From Proteocatella sp049670425 (GTDB lineage Bacteria; Bacillota; Clostridia; Peptostreptococcales; Filifactoraceae), in assembly GCA_049670425.1 (NCBI GenBank), contig JBATTG010000260.1:1-36132 (forward strand): a stretch of DNA of 36,132 nt. The letters run 5' to 3'. Of the stretch, positions 14,202 through 23,147 are shown in pieces. Position 1 is the stretch's first letter. Each line of letters starts with the position of its first letter. The notes below the pieces were generated by a model that had not been told where the DNA came from, did not search any database, and was given only the letters and a program-made list of their open reading frames with translations. The position numbers and the translations under genes are program-made.

Positions 14202-16505
14202 ATGAAAAGAAACAGTAAAAAAACTTTATCTGTCGGAACGGCTATTATGATGGTATTAACTACTGCCATTCCAGCATTTGCAGATACAAGTTCAGCTTCA
14301 AAATTTCCAGATGTAACTGGCCACTGGGCAGCTGGAGATCTTACAAAAATGACAGAGCGAGGCATCATGGGTGGGTATCCAGATGGAACTATGAAACCTG
14401 AAAAAGCGGTAACTATGGCTGAGTCAATAAAGCTTATAAACAAGGCTCTTGACCTTAAAGGAAGCAAAGGCACATCCGTAATAACGTATTCAGATGTAAA
14501 AAAAGATGCATGGTATTCAGATGAAATTGCCATAGCCGTGGAAAACGGATATCTTTCAAAGGTAGCACCTGGAATGAAATTGAATCCAAATGCGCCGGCA
14601 ACAAGAGAGCAGCTATCATCGATGCTTGCAGAAGCAATGAAGCTTACAGTTTCGGATACAAAAATTCTTGATAAGTTCAAGGATGCAGATCAAATATCAC
14701 CTGCACTTAGAATGCAGATGGCAGCTGCTGTTGAAAAAGGACTTTTCGGCGGATATGAAGACGATACTATCAGACCTAAGTCTGTTGTAATAAGAGCTAC
14801 TATGTCAGCTGTTGCAAACAGAGCTATCACCGAAAGAGAAGCGGCGCAGATCAAGCTTGGCGTGAATGACGTGCTTGTAGATGCAAACGGAACTGCTCTT
14901 AGCAATAAGACTTTTGAAACGGTATTGATATCTCCAGTAAAGGGCGAGGGAGTTATAACTCTTGAGAAAATTACTGCTAAAAAAATCATAGTTATGGGTG
15001 CTGAAAGCTCTGTAGTTATAAAAGGCGAATCTAAAATAAATGAAATAGAATATAAAGCAGCAAACTCTAAATTAGACATTCAAAAAGATGCAGTAGTAAA
15101 TCTTCTTACTGTAAAAGCTGAAGCTAAAAATTCAACAGTTTCAGGAGATGGAATACTTACAAAAGTAGAAATCAGCGCTGAAAACTTTAAATTGAATACA
15201 ATTGGAACAAAATTCATAGTAATGAAGGATGTTGACGGAGTTACTACAAACGGTACTAAAATACCTGCTGGAACAAGTGGAAAGACAACTAAAATCGGTT
15301 TTGATAAAGATGTAGTAACTGGCGGCGGCGGCGGTGGCGGCGGTGGCGGCAGCGTTACTCCACCAGTAAGCGATATCGTAGGCACTGGCTACAGCTATTC
15401 ACCATCTACTCTTACGCTTACTGTAAACAGTGGAACTATAAGTTCAACAACTCTTGACAGCAAAGTCCCAACTACAGTAACTAATCTTGTTGTTGCAGGA
15501 AGTTCTGTTACAATTGATGGTATTACAGTGACTGGAACAACTACTGTACAAGAATTAACAGCACCCGCACCTTCAAGACGTAACATAAGAGCGCGTGTAA
15601 TAACTACATCTAATGTAACTTTTACAAATTGTAAAATAGAAACTTTAGTATTGAATCGTACAGGAGTAAACCTTTCATCAGAAGGCGGATCTATAGGTTC
15701 TATTACAGTTACTAAGACTGCAGCCATGCATTTTAAAAACTGTAAGATTACTAAACTTACTGCAAATGCAGCATCAAGCGTATTTGGAGACAGCACAAGT
15801 ACTATAAAAGATATGGTTGTAAATGCCGATGGTGTTGATTCTCAGATAGAATCTACTAATCCTGCAACTGGTACTGGAAAAGTAGCTCCAATTACAAACT
15901 ACAAATTTTCGGCGACATATGACGGTAAAATTGTACTTCTTGACAGAATAGCATACAATGGAAATGATAAAATGAGTTTTGATATAGTTTCTGATGCCTA
16001 TGATCAAATCAAGACAGTAGACAACGCAAAAATCATAATCAAGGAAACTGCAGATACAATCAAATCTGTACTGAATTTAAAGTCAGATAAGGCTGAAAGT
16101 TACATCACAGTGCTTGACAAAAAGATAACTTCAAATACAAGCGGTAATCTTACAGTGTTCGGCGATGCGACAGTTAAAAGCTTGATTGCAGAATTATCAA
16201 AAACTACAATAGATGGCGGTATCGTAAGTGATGCAAACATTGAAAAGCTGGCAACTCAGATTTCAAGATTTGATCTTTCAGACATACTTTCAGACTTAGG
16301 AATTTTATTCCCTAATTCAGAACTTCCATCTCAGATATCAGTTACAGTAATGGGTACAGATATCAGCAGCAGAAAATTAAGCAACATCAAAGAAACTATC
16401 AATGCCGATCTTGGCGCAGTTAATTTTAAAACTGCCAATGGAAAAGAAGTTGTTAAAGTGACTATCGGCAGCAAAAGCGCCGCGCTTGTTATAGCAGTAG
16501 CATAG
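14202..16505 (+). CDS. SLH-domain exported surface protein with polyglycine linker
   Basis: A 767-residue exported protein. A signal peptide (basic MKRNSKK, hydrophobic core, cleavage near AFA-D) precedes three SLH repeats: FPDVTGHWAAGDL with GIMGGYPDGTMKP, YSDVKKDAWYSDEI with a second unit ending in TREQLSSML, and a third ending FGGYEDDTIRPKSVVIRATM. SLH domains anchor proteins to pyruvylated secondary cell-wall polymer. Beta-rich repeats follow, then ten consecutive Gly (about 374-383), then a Ser/Thr-rich beta-helix-like region (VTFTNCKIETLVLN, MHFKNCKITKLTANA) and a C-terminal domain of unknown type. I use ATG at 14202 (GAAGGGG upstream, signal peptide begins there) rather than the in-frame TTG at 14160. 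Likely an abundant S-layer-type protein; no catalytic motif seen. Confidence 0.9.
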   Translation: MKRNSKKTLSVGTAIMMVLTTAIPAFADTSSASKFPDVTGHWAAGDLTKMTERGIMGGYPDGTMKPEKAVTMAESIKLINKALDLKGSKGTSVITYSDVKKDAWYSDEIAIAVENGYLSKVAPGMKLNPNAPATREQLSSMLAEAMKLTVSDTKILDKFKDADQISPALRMQMAAAVEKGLFGGYEDDTIRPKSVVIRATMSAVANRAITEREAAQIKLGVNDVLVDANGTALSNKTFETVLISPVKGEGVITLEKITAKKIIVMGAESSVVIKGESKINEIEYKAANSKLDIQKDAVVNLLTVKAEAKNSTVSGDGILTKVEISAENFKLNTIGTKFIVMKDVDGVTTNGTKIPAGTSGKTTKIGFDKDVVTGGGGGGGGGGSVTPPVSDIVGTGYSYSPSTLTLTVNSGTISSTTLDSKVPTTVTNLVVAGSSVTIDGITVTGTTTVQELTAPAPSRRNIRARVITTSNVTFTNCKIETLVLNRTGVNLSSEGGSIGSITVTKTAAMHFKNCKITKLTANAASSVFGDSTSTIKDMVVNADGVDSQIESTNPATGTGKVAPITNYKFSATYDGKIVLLDRIAYNGNDKMSFDIVSDAYDQIKTVDNAKIIIKETADTIKSVLNLKSDKAESYITVLDKKITSNTSGNLTVFGDATVKSLIAELSKTTIDGGIVSDANIEKLATQISRFDLSDILSDLGILFPNSELPSQISVTVMGTDISSRKLSNIKETINADLGAVNFKTANGKEVVKVTIGSKSAALVIAVA

Positions 16506-16540
16506 ATTCTAAAGTAAGAGGAAAATTTCAAAAATTCACA

Positions 16541-16567
16541 GGGGAGCCTTCGGGCTCCTTGATTTTA
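16541..16567 (+). terminator. Terminator/attenuator between the SLH genes
   Basis: GGAGCC (16543-16548), UUCG tetraloop, GGCTCC (16553-16558), then a weak T-rich tract. The T-run is interrupted and the next gene starts 14 bases later with a strong ribosome site, so partial read-through into the second SLH gene is likely. Confidence 0.7.
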
Positions 16568-16580
16568 ATCGGAGGTTCAA

Positions 16581-17636
16581 ATGTCATTCAAAAAACTTAT
16601 AAGTCTGAGCGTAATATTTACATTACTATCGACCCCAGCTGCCTTTGCAGACAGCTTCAAGGATACGGCCAGTGCCAAGTGGGCACAGCCTTCTATTGAT
16701 AAGATGGTAGAAAAAGGATATGTAGGAGGTTTCCCTGACGGCACGTTCAGACCTTCGGCGAATATTTCACGTGCAGAGCTTATAGCCATAATAAACAAGA
16801 TGAACGGCTTCACGCAGGAAGCATCTGTGGAATTCAAAGATGTTAAACACAGTCACTGGGCTTACAGTGAGATAAGAAAGGCAATTCAGGCAGGTTATGT
16901 ATCAGGGATGCCTGATGGAACTTTTCAGCCAAACACTCCTGTGACACGCGAGCAGGCTGCCACAATAATCAACAATCTTTATAAATTTGAAAATAATGCC
17001 GATGGTATTACTATAAAGGATCAAAACAAATTATCTCCATGGGCATCTGATGCTGTCAGCGCCATATTGGCGAATGGAATAATGGGCGGATATCCAGACG
17101 GTACTTTCGGAGGGAAAAAATTAATCACAAGAGCTGAATGCATAGTGGTTCTTGACCGAGTTATCATTAAGAATCATCTCAATAATGGAAATTCTCCGGC
17201 AACGGATATCGCTGCTCCGGCAATACCTGTAATACCTGCAACAGATGTTAAAAAACCTGAAGCAACTCAAAATACAACAGGTGGCGGTGGCGGTGGTGGT
17301 GGTGGTGGTGGCTCAACAGCTCCTTCAACTCCAAATGTTCCAACTAAGGATGTCGTTACAAGTTTGAACAATGTTGTAAGTCAGATGAATTCGTATGTAG
17401 CCCCAAAGTTAAAAACTGACCTTCAAAAGAATACGGCTGATATAATGACCAAATCTATGACAAGCTATATTTCGAACAGTAAATATTCAATAGATGGTGA
17501 TATTGAAACTGCAAAATCAAACATAAAAAATATGACTGAAAAAGAAGCAAAGGAATTTAAGGATACAATAACAGGAAATGTCCTTGTTAAAGATCTTCAG
17601 ACTCTCAACGACTTCTTCAAGCTTGTAGAATATTAA
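16581..17636 (+). CDS. SLH-domain exported protein with polyglycine linker (short)
   Basis: A 351-residue exported protein. The signal peptide ends near AFA-D. Three well-conserved SLH repeats follow: KWAQPSIDKMVEKGYVGGFP, HWAYSEIRKAIQAGYVSGMP and WASDAVSAILANGIMGGYP, each with PDGTF and a TRE/SRAE-type helix. After a Pro/Ala-rich stretch come eleven Gly (about 234-244) and a ~100-residue helical, Lys-rich C-terminal domain that I do not recognise. ATG at 16581 follows GGAGG. Its architecture mirrors the preceding gene, suggesting paralogous surface proteins with different exposed domains. Probably wall-bound; the small C-terminal domain may be a binding module. Confidence 0.9.
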   Translation: MSFKKLISLSVIFTLLSTPAAFADSFKDTASAKWAQPSIDKMVEKGYVGGFPDGTFRPSANISRAELIAIINKMNGFTQEASVEFKDVKHSHWAYSEIRKAIQAGYVSGMPDGTFQPNTPVTREQAATIINNLYKFENNADGITIKDQNKLSPWASDAVSAILANGIMGGYPDGTFGGKKLITRAECIVVLDRVIIKNHLNNGNSPATDIAAPAIPVIPATDVKKPEATQNTTGGGGGGGGGGGSTAPSTPNVPTKDVVTSLNNVVSQMNSYVAPKLKTDLQKNTADIMTKSMTSYISNSKYSIDGDIETAKSNIKNMTEKEAKEFKDTITGNVLVKDLQTLNDFFKLVEY

Positions 17637-17652
17637 ATAAGTTGATAAGTTA

Positions 17653-17663
17653 GTGCCTGGCAC
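17653..17663. repeat. Short palindrome GTGCCTGGCAC
   Basis: Five-base arms around one base, between the second SLH gene and its terminator and followed by an A-run. From memory, closely similar intergenic palindromes are dispersed in many bacterial genomes, but this is the only copy I noticed here. Confidence 0.4.
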
Positions 17664-17699
17664 CAAAAAAAACAACCTGAATCACAGGTTGTTTTTTTT
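17664..17699. terminator. Bidirectional terminator between SLH gene and TolC-like gene
   Basis: AACAACCTG (17671-17679), loop AATCA, CAGGTTGTT (17685-17693), with A-rich sequence before and T-rich sequence after. It reads as a Rho-independent terminator on both strands and separates the convergent genes ending at 17636 and 17698. Confidence 0.92.
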
Positions 17700-18939
17700 A
17701 CGCTCCCATGGACATCCCTGCAAAATAAGGACTTTCAAACAGGAGTCTGAGCTGTTTCTGCTGAACGAGAAGCGCACACAGTTTGGTTTCGAGTTCTTGC
17801 TTAGATATTCTTGTGTTCTGGTATACATTCTTGGATACCAGTCCCAGCTTGTATCTGTTTTCGGTATTGTTGAGCTGGATTTCGAGCTTTTCAAGTTCTA
17901 GTCTCATTATTGCTATATTCTGCTGAAGCTGCTGCAATGTCAGATAATTTTTATCCAGATTGAGTCTGGCGTTTATTATAGTCTGGCTCAGATTGAGTTC
18001 GGCTACGTTCTTTTCATCTCTTGTGCTCTTGTAGTCAAAGTCCGGAGGTGACGGCTGATTTCCTGCAAGCCATGACAGATGCTGGAAGTTGTAGATTTCC
18101 GGATAGTTGTCAAAGGTGGTAGTCTTGTTTTCCACCTCTTTTTGCTTGGCAAGGATTGAAAAATCAAAATTAAGGATGTCTGCCTTGTATCTCTTTAGGT
18201 CATCAGGGCTTACCTCCACTTCCTTGTAATCCATACACAGGGGCTTAAGGTCATAGGTCTCGCCTATAAACTCCAGACCCGTTATTTTTTCAAGTTCTGC
18301 GTAATATTCGCCGAGCTTTATCTCCTCGAGCTTGAGGTCATTCTTAAGGGCCTCGTTTACCAGAACTGCCTGTTCAAGAGTCTGCTTTGCAATCATACCC
18401 AGGTCATACTGCTTGTTCGAAACAATCAGATTCTCGCCTCCCTGAGCAAGCTTGGTTTTCATGAAATATATGGTCTTCAGCTGCTGCTCGATGTTGTTGA
18501 AGAGCCCCGCAATCGTAATCTTAAGATTCTCGGAATCGACCGTTTTTTGTCTTAGCATGACGTCACGATTTGTGGTAAGGCTCTTGTTGTATATCTCGAG
18601 ATTTGCAAGGGTTCCTTCAAGCATGTCAGGATCTTTTATTAAAAATAAAGTGTCATAAGTGTAATCCAGGTCATCAATCTTGTCCTGAAGGGTCTCACGC
18701 TGAAGCTCCGCCGATTTAGTCGTTATGCTGTATAAAAGCGCCTTTTTGACTGCTGTTTCATAATCCAGTACGAGCTTTGGAACTACTTCTACTACAGGCT
18801 CTTTTATATATATGGTTTCAATTGGCATTATGAAGTTTACAGAGCCTGCCGCATATGATGGCATAACCATTGAAGCTGCCAGAACACCTGTCAGTAAAGC
18901 TGCTGTGAATCGCTTTGTATTAATAGTTTTAGTCTTCAC
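17698..18939 (-). CDS. TolC-like exported coiled-coil protein (OEP family)
   Basis: A 413-residue protein with a signal peptide (MKTKTINTKRF, core to PSYAA). It is mostly alpha-helical with the internal two-fold repeat of the outer-membrane efflux family: YDLGMIAKQTLEQA at 178 and YKLGLVSKNVYQNT at 363, each ending a long helix and starting the next. In diderms this family forms TolC tunnels. This organism looks monoderm, so the beta-barrel role is doubtful; no obvious membrane-spanning strands are visible. Start is GTG at 18939, five bases after AGAGGTG. It is single-gene, convergent with the SLH genes and divergent from a MATE transporter; no adaptor or RND/ABC gene is adjacent. Function unknown; a wall- or S-layer-crossing conduit or scaffold is possible. 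Confidence 0.75.
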   Translation of the reverse strand: MKTKTINTKRFTAALLTGVLAASMVMPSYAAGSVNFIMPIETIYIKEPVVEVVPKLVLDYETAVKKALLYSITTKSAELQRETLQDKIDDLDYTYDTLFLIKDPDMLEGTLANLEIYNKSLTTNRDVMLRQKTVDSENLKITIAGLFNNIEQQLKTIYFMKTKLAQGGENLIVSNKQYDLGMIAKQTLEQAVLVNEALKNDLKLEEIKLGEYYAELEKITGLEFIGETYDLKPLCMDYKEVEVSPDDLKRYKADILNFDFSILAKQKEVENKTTTFDNYPEIYNFQHLSWLAGNQPSPPDFDYKSTRDEKNVAELNLSQTIINARLNLDKNYLTLQQLQQNIAIMRLELEKLEIQLNNTENRYKLGLVSKNVYQNTRISKQELETKLCALLVQQKQLRLLFESPYFAGMSMGA

Positions 18940-18995
18940 TTTGTCACCTCTTTATCAATATAATATTAATTTAAATTCATTTTCCATTTGCAACT

Positions 18996-19001
18996 ATTAT
19001 A
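18996..19001 (-). promoter_or_regulatory. Extended -10 for the TolC-like gene
   Basis: On the minus strand TGG-TATAAT, about 57 bases before the GTG start. No good -35 is present at 17 bases, which an extended -10 can tolerate. Confidence 0.45.
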
Positions 19002-19021
19002 CCATAGAATTCAAAGTATGA

Positions 19022-19027
19022 TATAAT
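19022..19027 (+). promoter_or_regulatory. Extended -10 for the MATE gene
   Basis: TGA-TATAAT on the plus strand, 59 bases before the ATG at 19086. The -35 is poor. It lies about 20 bases from the opposing -10, so the two promoters are face-away and close. Confidence 0.45.
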
Positions 19028-19085
19028 GGAAGATGCAATTTTAATCTAATTGTAACACTAAAATATGTATATCACAGGAGAATTC

Positions 19086-20432
19086 ATGAACAATAAAACC
19101 GATCTTACAGTTGGCAGCATACCAAGAAAAATAACCAGCCTGTCCCTTCCAATACTGGCAACGTCCTTCATCAACATGGCCTACAATTTTGTGGACATGA
19201 TATGTATCGGACGCCTGGGAAGTGGCGCCGTTGCCGCGGTAGGAAGCGCAGGCTTTCTTATGTGGTTTGCCCAGGCCTCTTCTTCGATTTCAAGGATAGG
19301 TGCCCAGATAACCATATCTCAAAGCATTGGGAAAAAAAACTTTGAAGATGCAAGAGCTTACGCTGAAGCATCCTTATGGCTCAACGCCTTCATAGCCTAT
19401 GTCTTCACTTTAATCATCCTTTTTTTTAATGCCCAGATAATAGGCTTCTTCCGTCTTGGAGACCCTCTCATCATAAGCCAGGCCCGTACATACCTTGTCA
19501 TCGTAGGACTCGGTATGATTTTCACCTACGTAAACCCCGTGCTCTCCGCCATGTTCAATGCCGCCGGAGACAGCATGACTCCGTTTCTGTTAAACACGGT
19601 CGGCCTCATATTCAACATAGTATTTGACATACTGCTTATATTTGGAATCGGCCCCTTCCCTGCCCTTGGAGTTGCCGGCGCCGCCATTGCAACCACAGCG
19701 GCTCAGGGCCTCGTATGGCTCCTGTTTATGATACATCTCAAAAAGAACACTCAGACGCATCTGGACATAAATATACTGAGAAAGCCTGATTTTGCAAAGA
19801 TATCAGAGATAGCAAGGATAGGATTTCCCACATCGCTCCAGGCTACGATGTACTGCGTATTTTCCATTTTGCTTGCAAGAATAATTTCAAATTTCGGCGC
19901 CATCGAAATCGCAATCCAGAAAGTTGGTTCACAAATCGAATCCATATCCTGGATGACTGCAGACGGGATGGCCATAGCCCTGTGCGCCTTTGTAGGCCAG
20001 AACTACGGCAGCAAAAACTATGAAAGGATAGACCAGGGAATTCGTATAATATTTGGAATTTCAATATTCCTGGGGACAATCTCTGCAATAGCCCTGATAT
20101 TCTTTGGAGAGAGCATATTCAAGATATTCATAGACGAACCCGCGGCTACCCAGGGCGGAGTCAACTACCTGAGGATCCTTGGCTACTCTCAGATTTCTAT
20201 GTGCATCGAGATAATAACCATCGGCATGTTCAATGGTTTTGGAGAAACCAAGATTCCTGCCATCCTCAGCATAGTCTTCACTGGGGCACGAATCCCTCTG
20301 GCTCTGTTTTTGAGCAGCACTGCCCTTGGCGTCAACGGAGTATGGTGGGCAATAAGCCTCAGCAGCATAGTAAAGGGAGCCATCATTCCCCTGTTTTACT
20401 ATTTTTACCGAAAAAGACTTGTTTTTGAATAG
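19086..20432 (+). CDS. MATE family efflux transporter
   Basis: A 448-residue membrane protein with about twelve helices in two halves. The first half begins LTVGSIPRKITSLSLPILAT and NMAYNFVDMICIGRLG, the standard MATE start. The second half shows ARIGFPTSLQATMYCVF-type and LCAFVGQNYGSKNYERIDQG segments, the repeat of the first. MATE proteins export cationic drugs or metabolites by H+ or Na+ antiport. ATG at 19086 follows AGGAG; the frame opens at 19065 but without a ribosome site. Monocistronic between its own promoter and a strong terminator; substrate cannot be inferred. Confidence 0.92.
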   Translation: MNNKTDLTVGSIPRKITSLSLPILATSFINMAYNFVDMICIGRLGSGAVAAVGSAGFLMWFAQASSSISRIGAQITISQSIGKKNFEDARAYAEASLWLNAFIAYVFTLIILFFNAQIIGFFRLGDPLIISQARTYLVIVGLGMIFTYVNPVLSAMFNAAGDSMTPFLLNTVGLIFNIVFDILLIFGIGPFPALGVAGAAIATTAAQGLVWLLFMIHLKKNTQTHLDINILRKPDFAKISEIARIGFPTSLQATMYCVFSILLARIISNFGAIEIAIQKVGSQIESISWMTADGMAIALCAFVGQNYGSKNYERIDQGIRIIFGISIFLGTISAIALIFFGESIFKIFIDEPAATQGGVNYLRILGYSQISMCIEIITIGMFNGFGETKIPAILSIVFTGARIPLALFLSSTALGVNGVWWAISLSSIVKGAIIPLFYYFYRKRLVFE

Positions 20433-20442
20433 CTTCAGACAT

Positions 20443-20485
20443 AAAAAGGACCGGTTCTCACCCTCAGGTGAACCGGTCCTTTTTT
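20443..20485. terminator. Bidirectional terminator between MATE and DHHW genes
   Basis: GGACCGGTTC (20448-20457) pairs with GAACCGGTCC (20470-20479), flanked by five A on the left and six T on the right. It serves the plus-strand MATE gene and the minus-strand exopolysaccharide operon. Confidence 0.93.
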
Positions 20486-20503
20486 GTCAGTTCAATATCA
20501 AAA

Positions 20504-21715
20504 TTACTTTTTAAAATAGGGAAAGAACTCGTCTACAAGGTTTTGCGGATATATGGATACAAATACAAAATCATAATTGCCTTCTTTTGCATAAGCTTCT
20601 ATGTCCCCTTTAAAATATCTTGGATCTATCAGGTCCATCTGCGAGCACACTGAGGAAAAGAAAGCCGCCACCGGGACAATCAATGAATCCTTTATGAATA
20701 GGACCCTCAAGCCATCTGGATTTTCTCGGTTGCTTATGTTTACAAGTGGCCGGTTTCCAAGGAGATAGGCGAAGTATTTGTCGGCTTCGGGCTCCATGAC
20801 GTCCAGGTCGGCATTAAATGGGTAGGTCAATATAAGACTGTCCTCAAACCTACCCTCAAGCTGGATTTTTTCGCTTCCCGAATCCGAATAGTAAAGATAA
20901 TCCGTCTTGAACTTGGGATATATGAGCGTAAAGTCATCTATCCCGCCATAGCTGATTCCAGCTTTTCTTCCCATCGAACCCAGGTATGAATCCGGGTATT
21001 TTACTTTGTTATAATTTTCTATTTCCCTGAACCGGTTATCCTCATCAAGCTTCAAGCCAAACTTTTTATTCAGTTCGCCCACCAGTTCTTGAAATGCCCA
21101 GAAAGTACTCTCTATAGTCCAGTGATGATCTGTTTTAAAGAAAATTTCATTTTTGGGTATTCCGATGCTGGTGATGTTCTCCCGAAAATCGACTGCATCC
21201 ACATTTTTGTCTTCAAGCTCTGCCAAAAAAGCATCTGCGGTCTCATTTGCATATGAGTATGGGATGCCTTTGGGAAACTGGGTTATTCCCCTCAGATACT
21301 TGTCAGGGGTCATCAGATAAACCAGTTTCGTTCCCTGCACATCCAGTTCCTTTGCAAAATCCGACACCCTGCCTGAAATTGCCTTCGTATCATTCGGTCC
21401 TGTGGCGAAATAGGTATAGTGAAGGTTTCCATCGGTATCCTTTACGACGCTGAACTTGGATTCTTCGTCCTTGTCCATTAATTTTTGAAGGTATCCGTAA
21501 GTTTCAATATATGATTTTTTTTGGAAAACTTTTTCATTTACTATATTTTCAAGCTCTTGTATTTCAGCCTTCATATCAATGGAATCTTCTCCTGACCTTT
21601 TCAAGACAGCCATGATATCTGGTCCTGCAACTCTGATATTGGCCATGGATATCCCAAACAGAATAACCAGCAGCATGGCAGCAGCCAGCTGCATGGTACG
21701 AAAAATTTTATTCAT
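20504..21715 (-). CDS. DHHW-motif protein, AlgJ/AlgX-like O-acetylation partner
   Basis: A 403-residue membrane-anchored protein with one N-terminal helix (about 10-28). The rest is extracytoplasmic. It has LVYLMTPDKY, then KTDHHWTIESTFWAF (DHHW at 196-199), and near the C-terminus VLFIKDSLIVP with Ser344. Asp196, His198 and Ser344 match the SGNH-type triad of AlgJ/AlgX-like proteins. These work with an MBOAT protein to O-acetylate an exported polysaccharide; the MBOAT gene is 12 bases upstream. ATG at 21715 follows AAAGGA. It is the last gene of the operon before a strong terminator. Confidence 0.88.
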   Translation of the reverse strand: MNKIFRTMQLAAAMLLVILFGISMANIRVAGPDIMAVLKRSGEDSIDMKAEIQELENIVNEKVFQKKSYIETYGYLQKLMDKDEESKFSVVKDTDGNLHYTYFATGPNDTKAISGRVSDFAKELDVQGTKLVYLMTPDKYLRGITQFPKGIPYSYANETADAFLAELEDKNVDAVDFRENITSIGIPKNEIFFKTDHHWTIESTFWAFQELVGELNKKFGLKLDEDNRFREIENYNKVKYPDSYLGSMGRKAGISYGGIDDFTLIYPKFKTDYLYYSDSGSEKIQLEGRFEDSLILTYPFNADLDVMEPEADKYFAYLLGNRPLVNISNRENPDGLRVLFIKDSLIVPVAAFFSSVCSQMDLIDPRYFKGDIEAYAKEGNYDFVFVSIYPQNLVDEFFPYFKK

Positions 21716-21727
21716 ACTCTGTCCTTT

Positions 21728-23146
21728 CTAGAAGTTGAAATAAATGAATGGGTTATAGCTTCCTTTTACAAGATAGGTCACGCATATCATGAACAGCGCC
21801 GCCATTGCCACCGGATAAAAAGCTCTGAACACAGCGCTGAATTTGTCATCAGCTGCTATGTTCAGATTAGCCCGCCTTGCAAATGGCATGCTGAAAATGA
21901 CTGCTCCGATGAAAAATATCCAGTACTCCTTGATGAACATATAGGTATAGTCGCTCCAGAAAAATCCGCTGGCGCCGAACATCGATTTGAAATATCGTCC
22001 CGCCTCGACAATGTTTTGAGACCTGAAGACAACCCAGCCGAAATTCACTGCCAGCAAGGTGTATATATGCTTTAACGTACCGTATTTCTCGGATTTTTCA
22101 ACCATGAACAATTTTTCAAAAACTATAAATGTAAAATTTAAAAGTCCCCATATCAAAAATGTCCATTCCGCGCCATGCCATATGCCTGTCAGCAGCCAGA
22201 CAATAAACAGATTGCGCACAACCCTGTCCTTGTTGGCAACTCTGGAACCTCCAAGCGGAAAATAGACATAGCTTCTGAACCAGCTGCCCAACGATATATG
22301 CCATCTCCTCCAAAACTCAGAAATGGACTTTGATATATATGGATAATTGAAATTTTCATCGAATTTGAAACCAAACATAAGCCCCAGCCCTATGGCCATG
22401 TCCGAGTACGCTGAAAAATCAAAGAATATTTGAAAGGTATATGCAATCGAACCCAGCCACGCCAATGATACAGGTATATATCCCTGGCCATTCATGACAT
22501 ATATATAATCTGCAATTATAGCCATGTTGTTTGCGATAAGGATTTTTTTACCCAGACCCGTCACGAACCTGCACATTCCCACGCTGAACTTTTTCCAGGT
22601 TTCCTCCCTCTCCCTTATCTGCCTGTCTACAGTCTGATACCTTACGATAGGACCTGCAATGAGCTGAGGAAAGAAAGAAATGTAAAGTCCAAGATAAAAC
22701 GGGTTTTTCTGCACGGATGCATCTTGCCTGTAAACATCTATCACATATGACATCGCCTGAAAAGTAAAGAACGATATTCCAATTGGAAGCACTATATTGG
22801 TTACTGGCAAGTTGATGTCGGTCGCACTGTTTAAGTTTCTTATGACAAAATTCATGTATTTAAAAATAAACAGCACCCCGACATTGTAAATGCACATCGA
22901 TGTCAGAATAAGCTTTGATTTGAATGAATCTTTGCGGTGCCGATCTACTAAAATTCCGAAAATATAGTTCATTATGACAGACAATACCATTATTGCTACG
23001 AATTTAGGTTCTCCCCATGAATAGAAAAACAGGCTCAACCCTAGAAGCACGATATTTTGAAGAGGCCGGCTGAATTTAAGGGCATAATACAGAATCATGG
23101 TAACCGGTAAAAAATAAAACAGAAAGATAATACTTGAAAACAACAT
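21728..23146 (-). CDS. MBOAT O-acyltransferase (AlgI-like)
   Basis: A 472-residue protein with about eleven membrane segments. Family signatures are present: FFDFSAYSDMAIGLGLMFGF, SEFWRRWHISLGSWFRSYVY (His283), and LLTGIWHGAEWTF with the proposed catalytic His324. MBOAT proteins of the AlgI/DltB group pass acetyl groups across the membrane to an extracytoplasmic partner, here plausibly the DHHW protein encoded downstream. Only one base separates it from the upstream gene; a GAGGACC site precedes the ATG. With a BcsA-like synthase in the same operon, the acceptor is probably the glucan it makes (inference). Confidence 0.93.
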   Translation of the reverse strand: MLFSSIIFLFYFLPVTMILYYALKFSRPLQNIVLLGLSLFFYSWGEPKFVAIMVLSVIMNYIFGILVDRHRKDSFKSKLILTSMCIYNVGVLFIFKYMNFVIRNLNSATDINLPVTNIVLPIGISFFTFQAMSYVIDVYRQDASVQKNPFYLGLYISFFPQLIAGPIVRYQTVDRQIREREETWKKFSVGMCRFVTGLGKKILIANNMAIIADYIYVMNGQGYIPVSLAWLGSIAYTFQIFFDFSAYSDMAIGLGLMFGFKFDENFNYPYISKSISEFWRRWHISLGSWFRSYVYFPLGGSRVANKDRVVRNLFIVWLLTGIWHGAEWTFLIWGLLNFTFIVFEKLFMVEKSEKYGTLKHIYTLLAVNFGWVVFRSQNIVEAGRYFKSMFGASGFFWSDYTYMFIKEYWIFFIGAVIFSMPFARRANLNIAADDKFSAVFRAFYPVAMAALFMICVTYLVKGSYNPFIYFNF

Positions 23147-23147
23147 A

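Noticed and set aside
14126..14680. 184-residue minus-strand open frame opposite the first SLH gene
   Set aside because: It is antisense to a strongly supported SLH coding region. Similar long antisense frames recur along both SLH genes because of codon composition.
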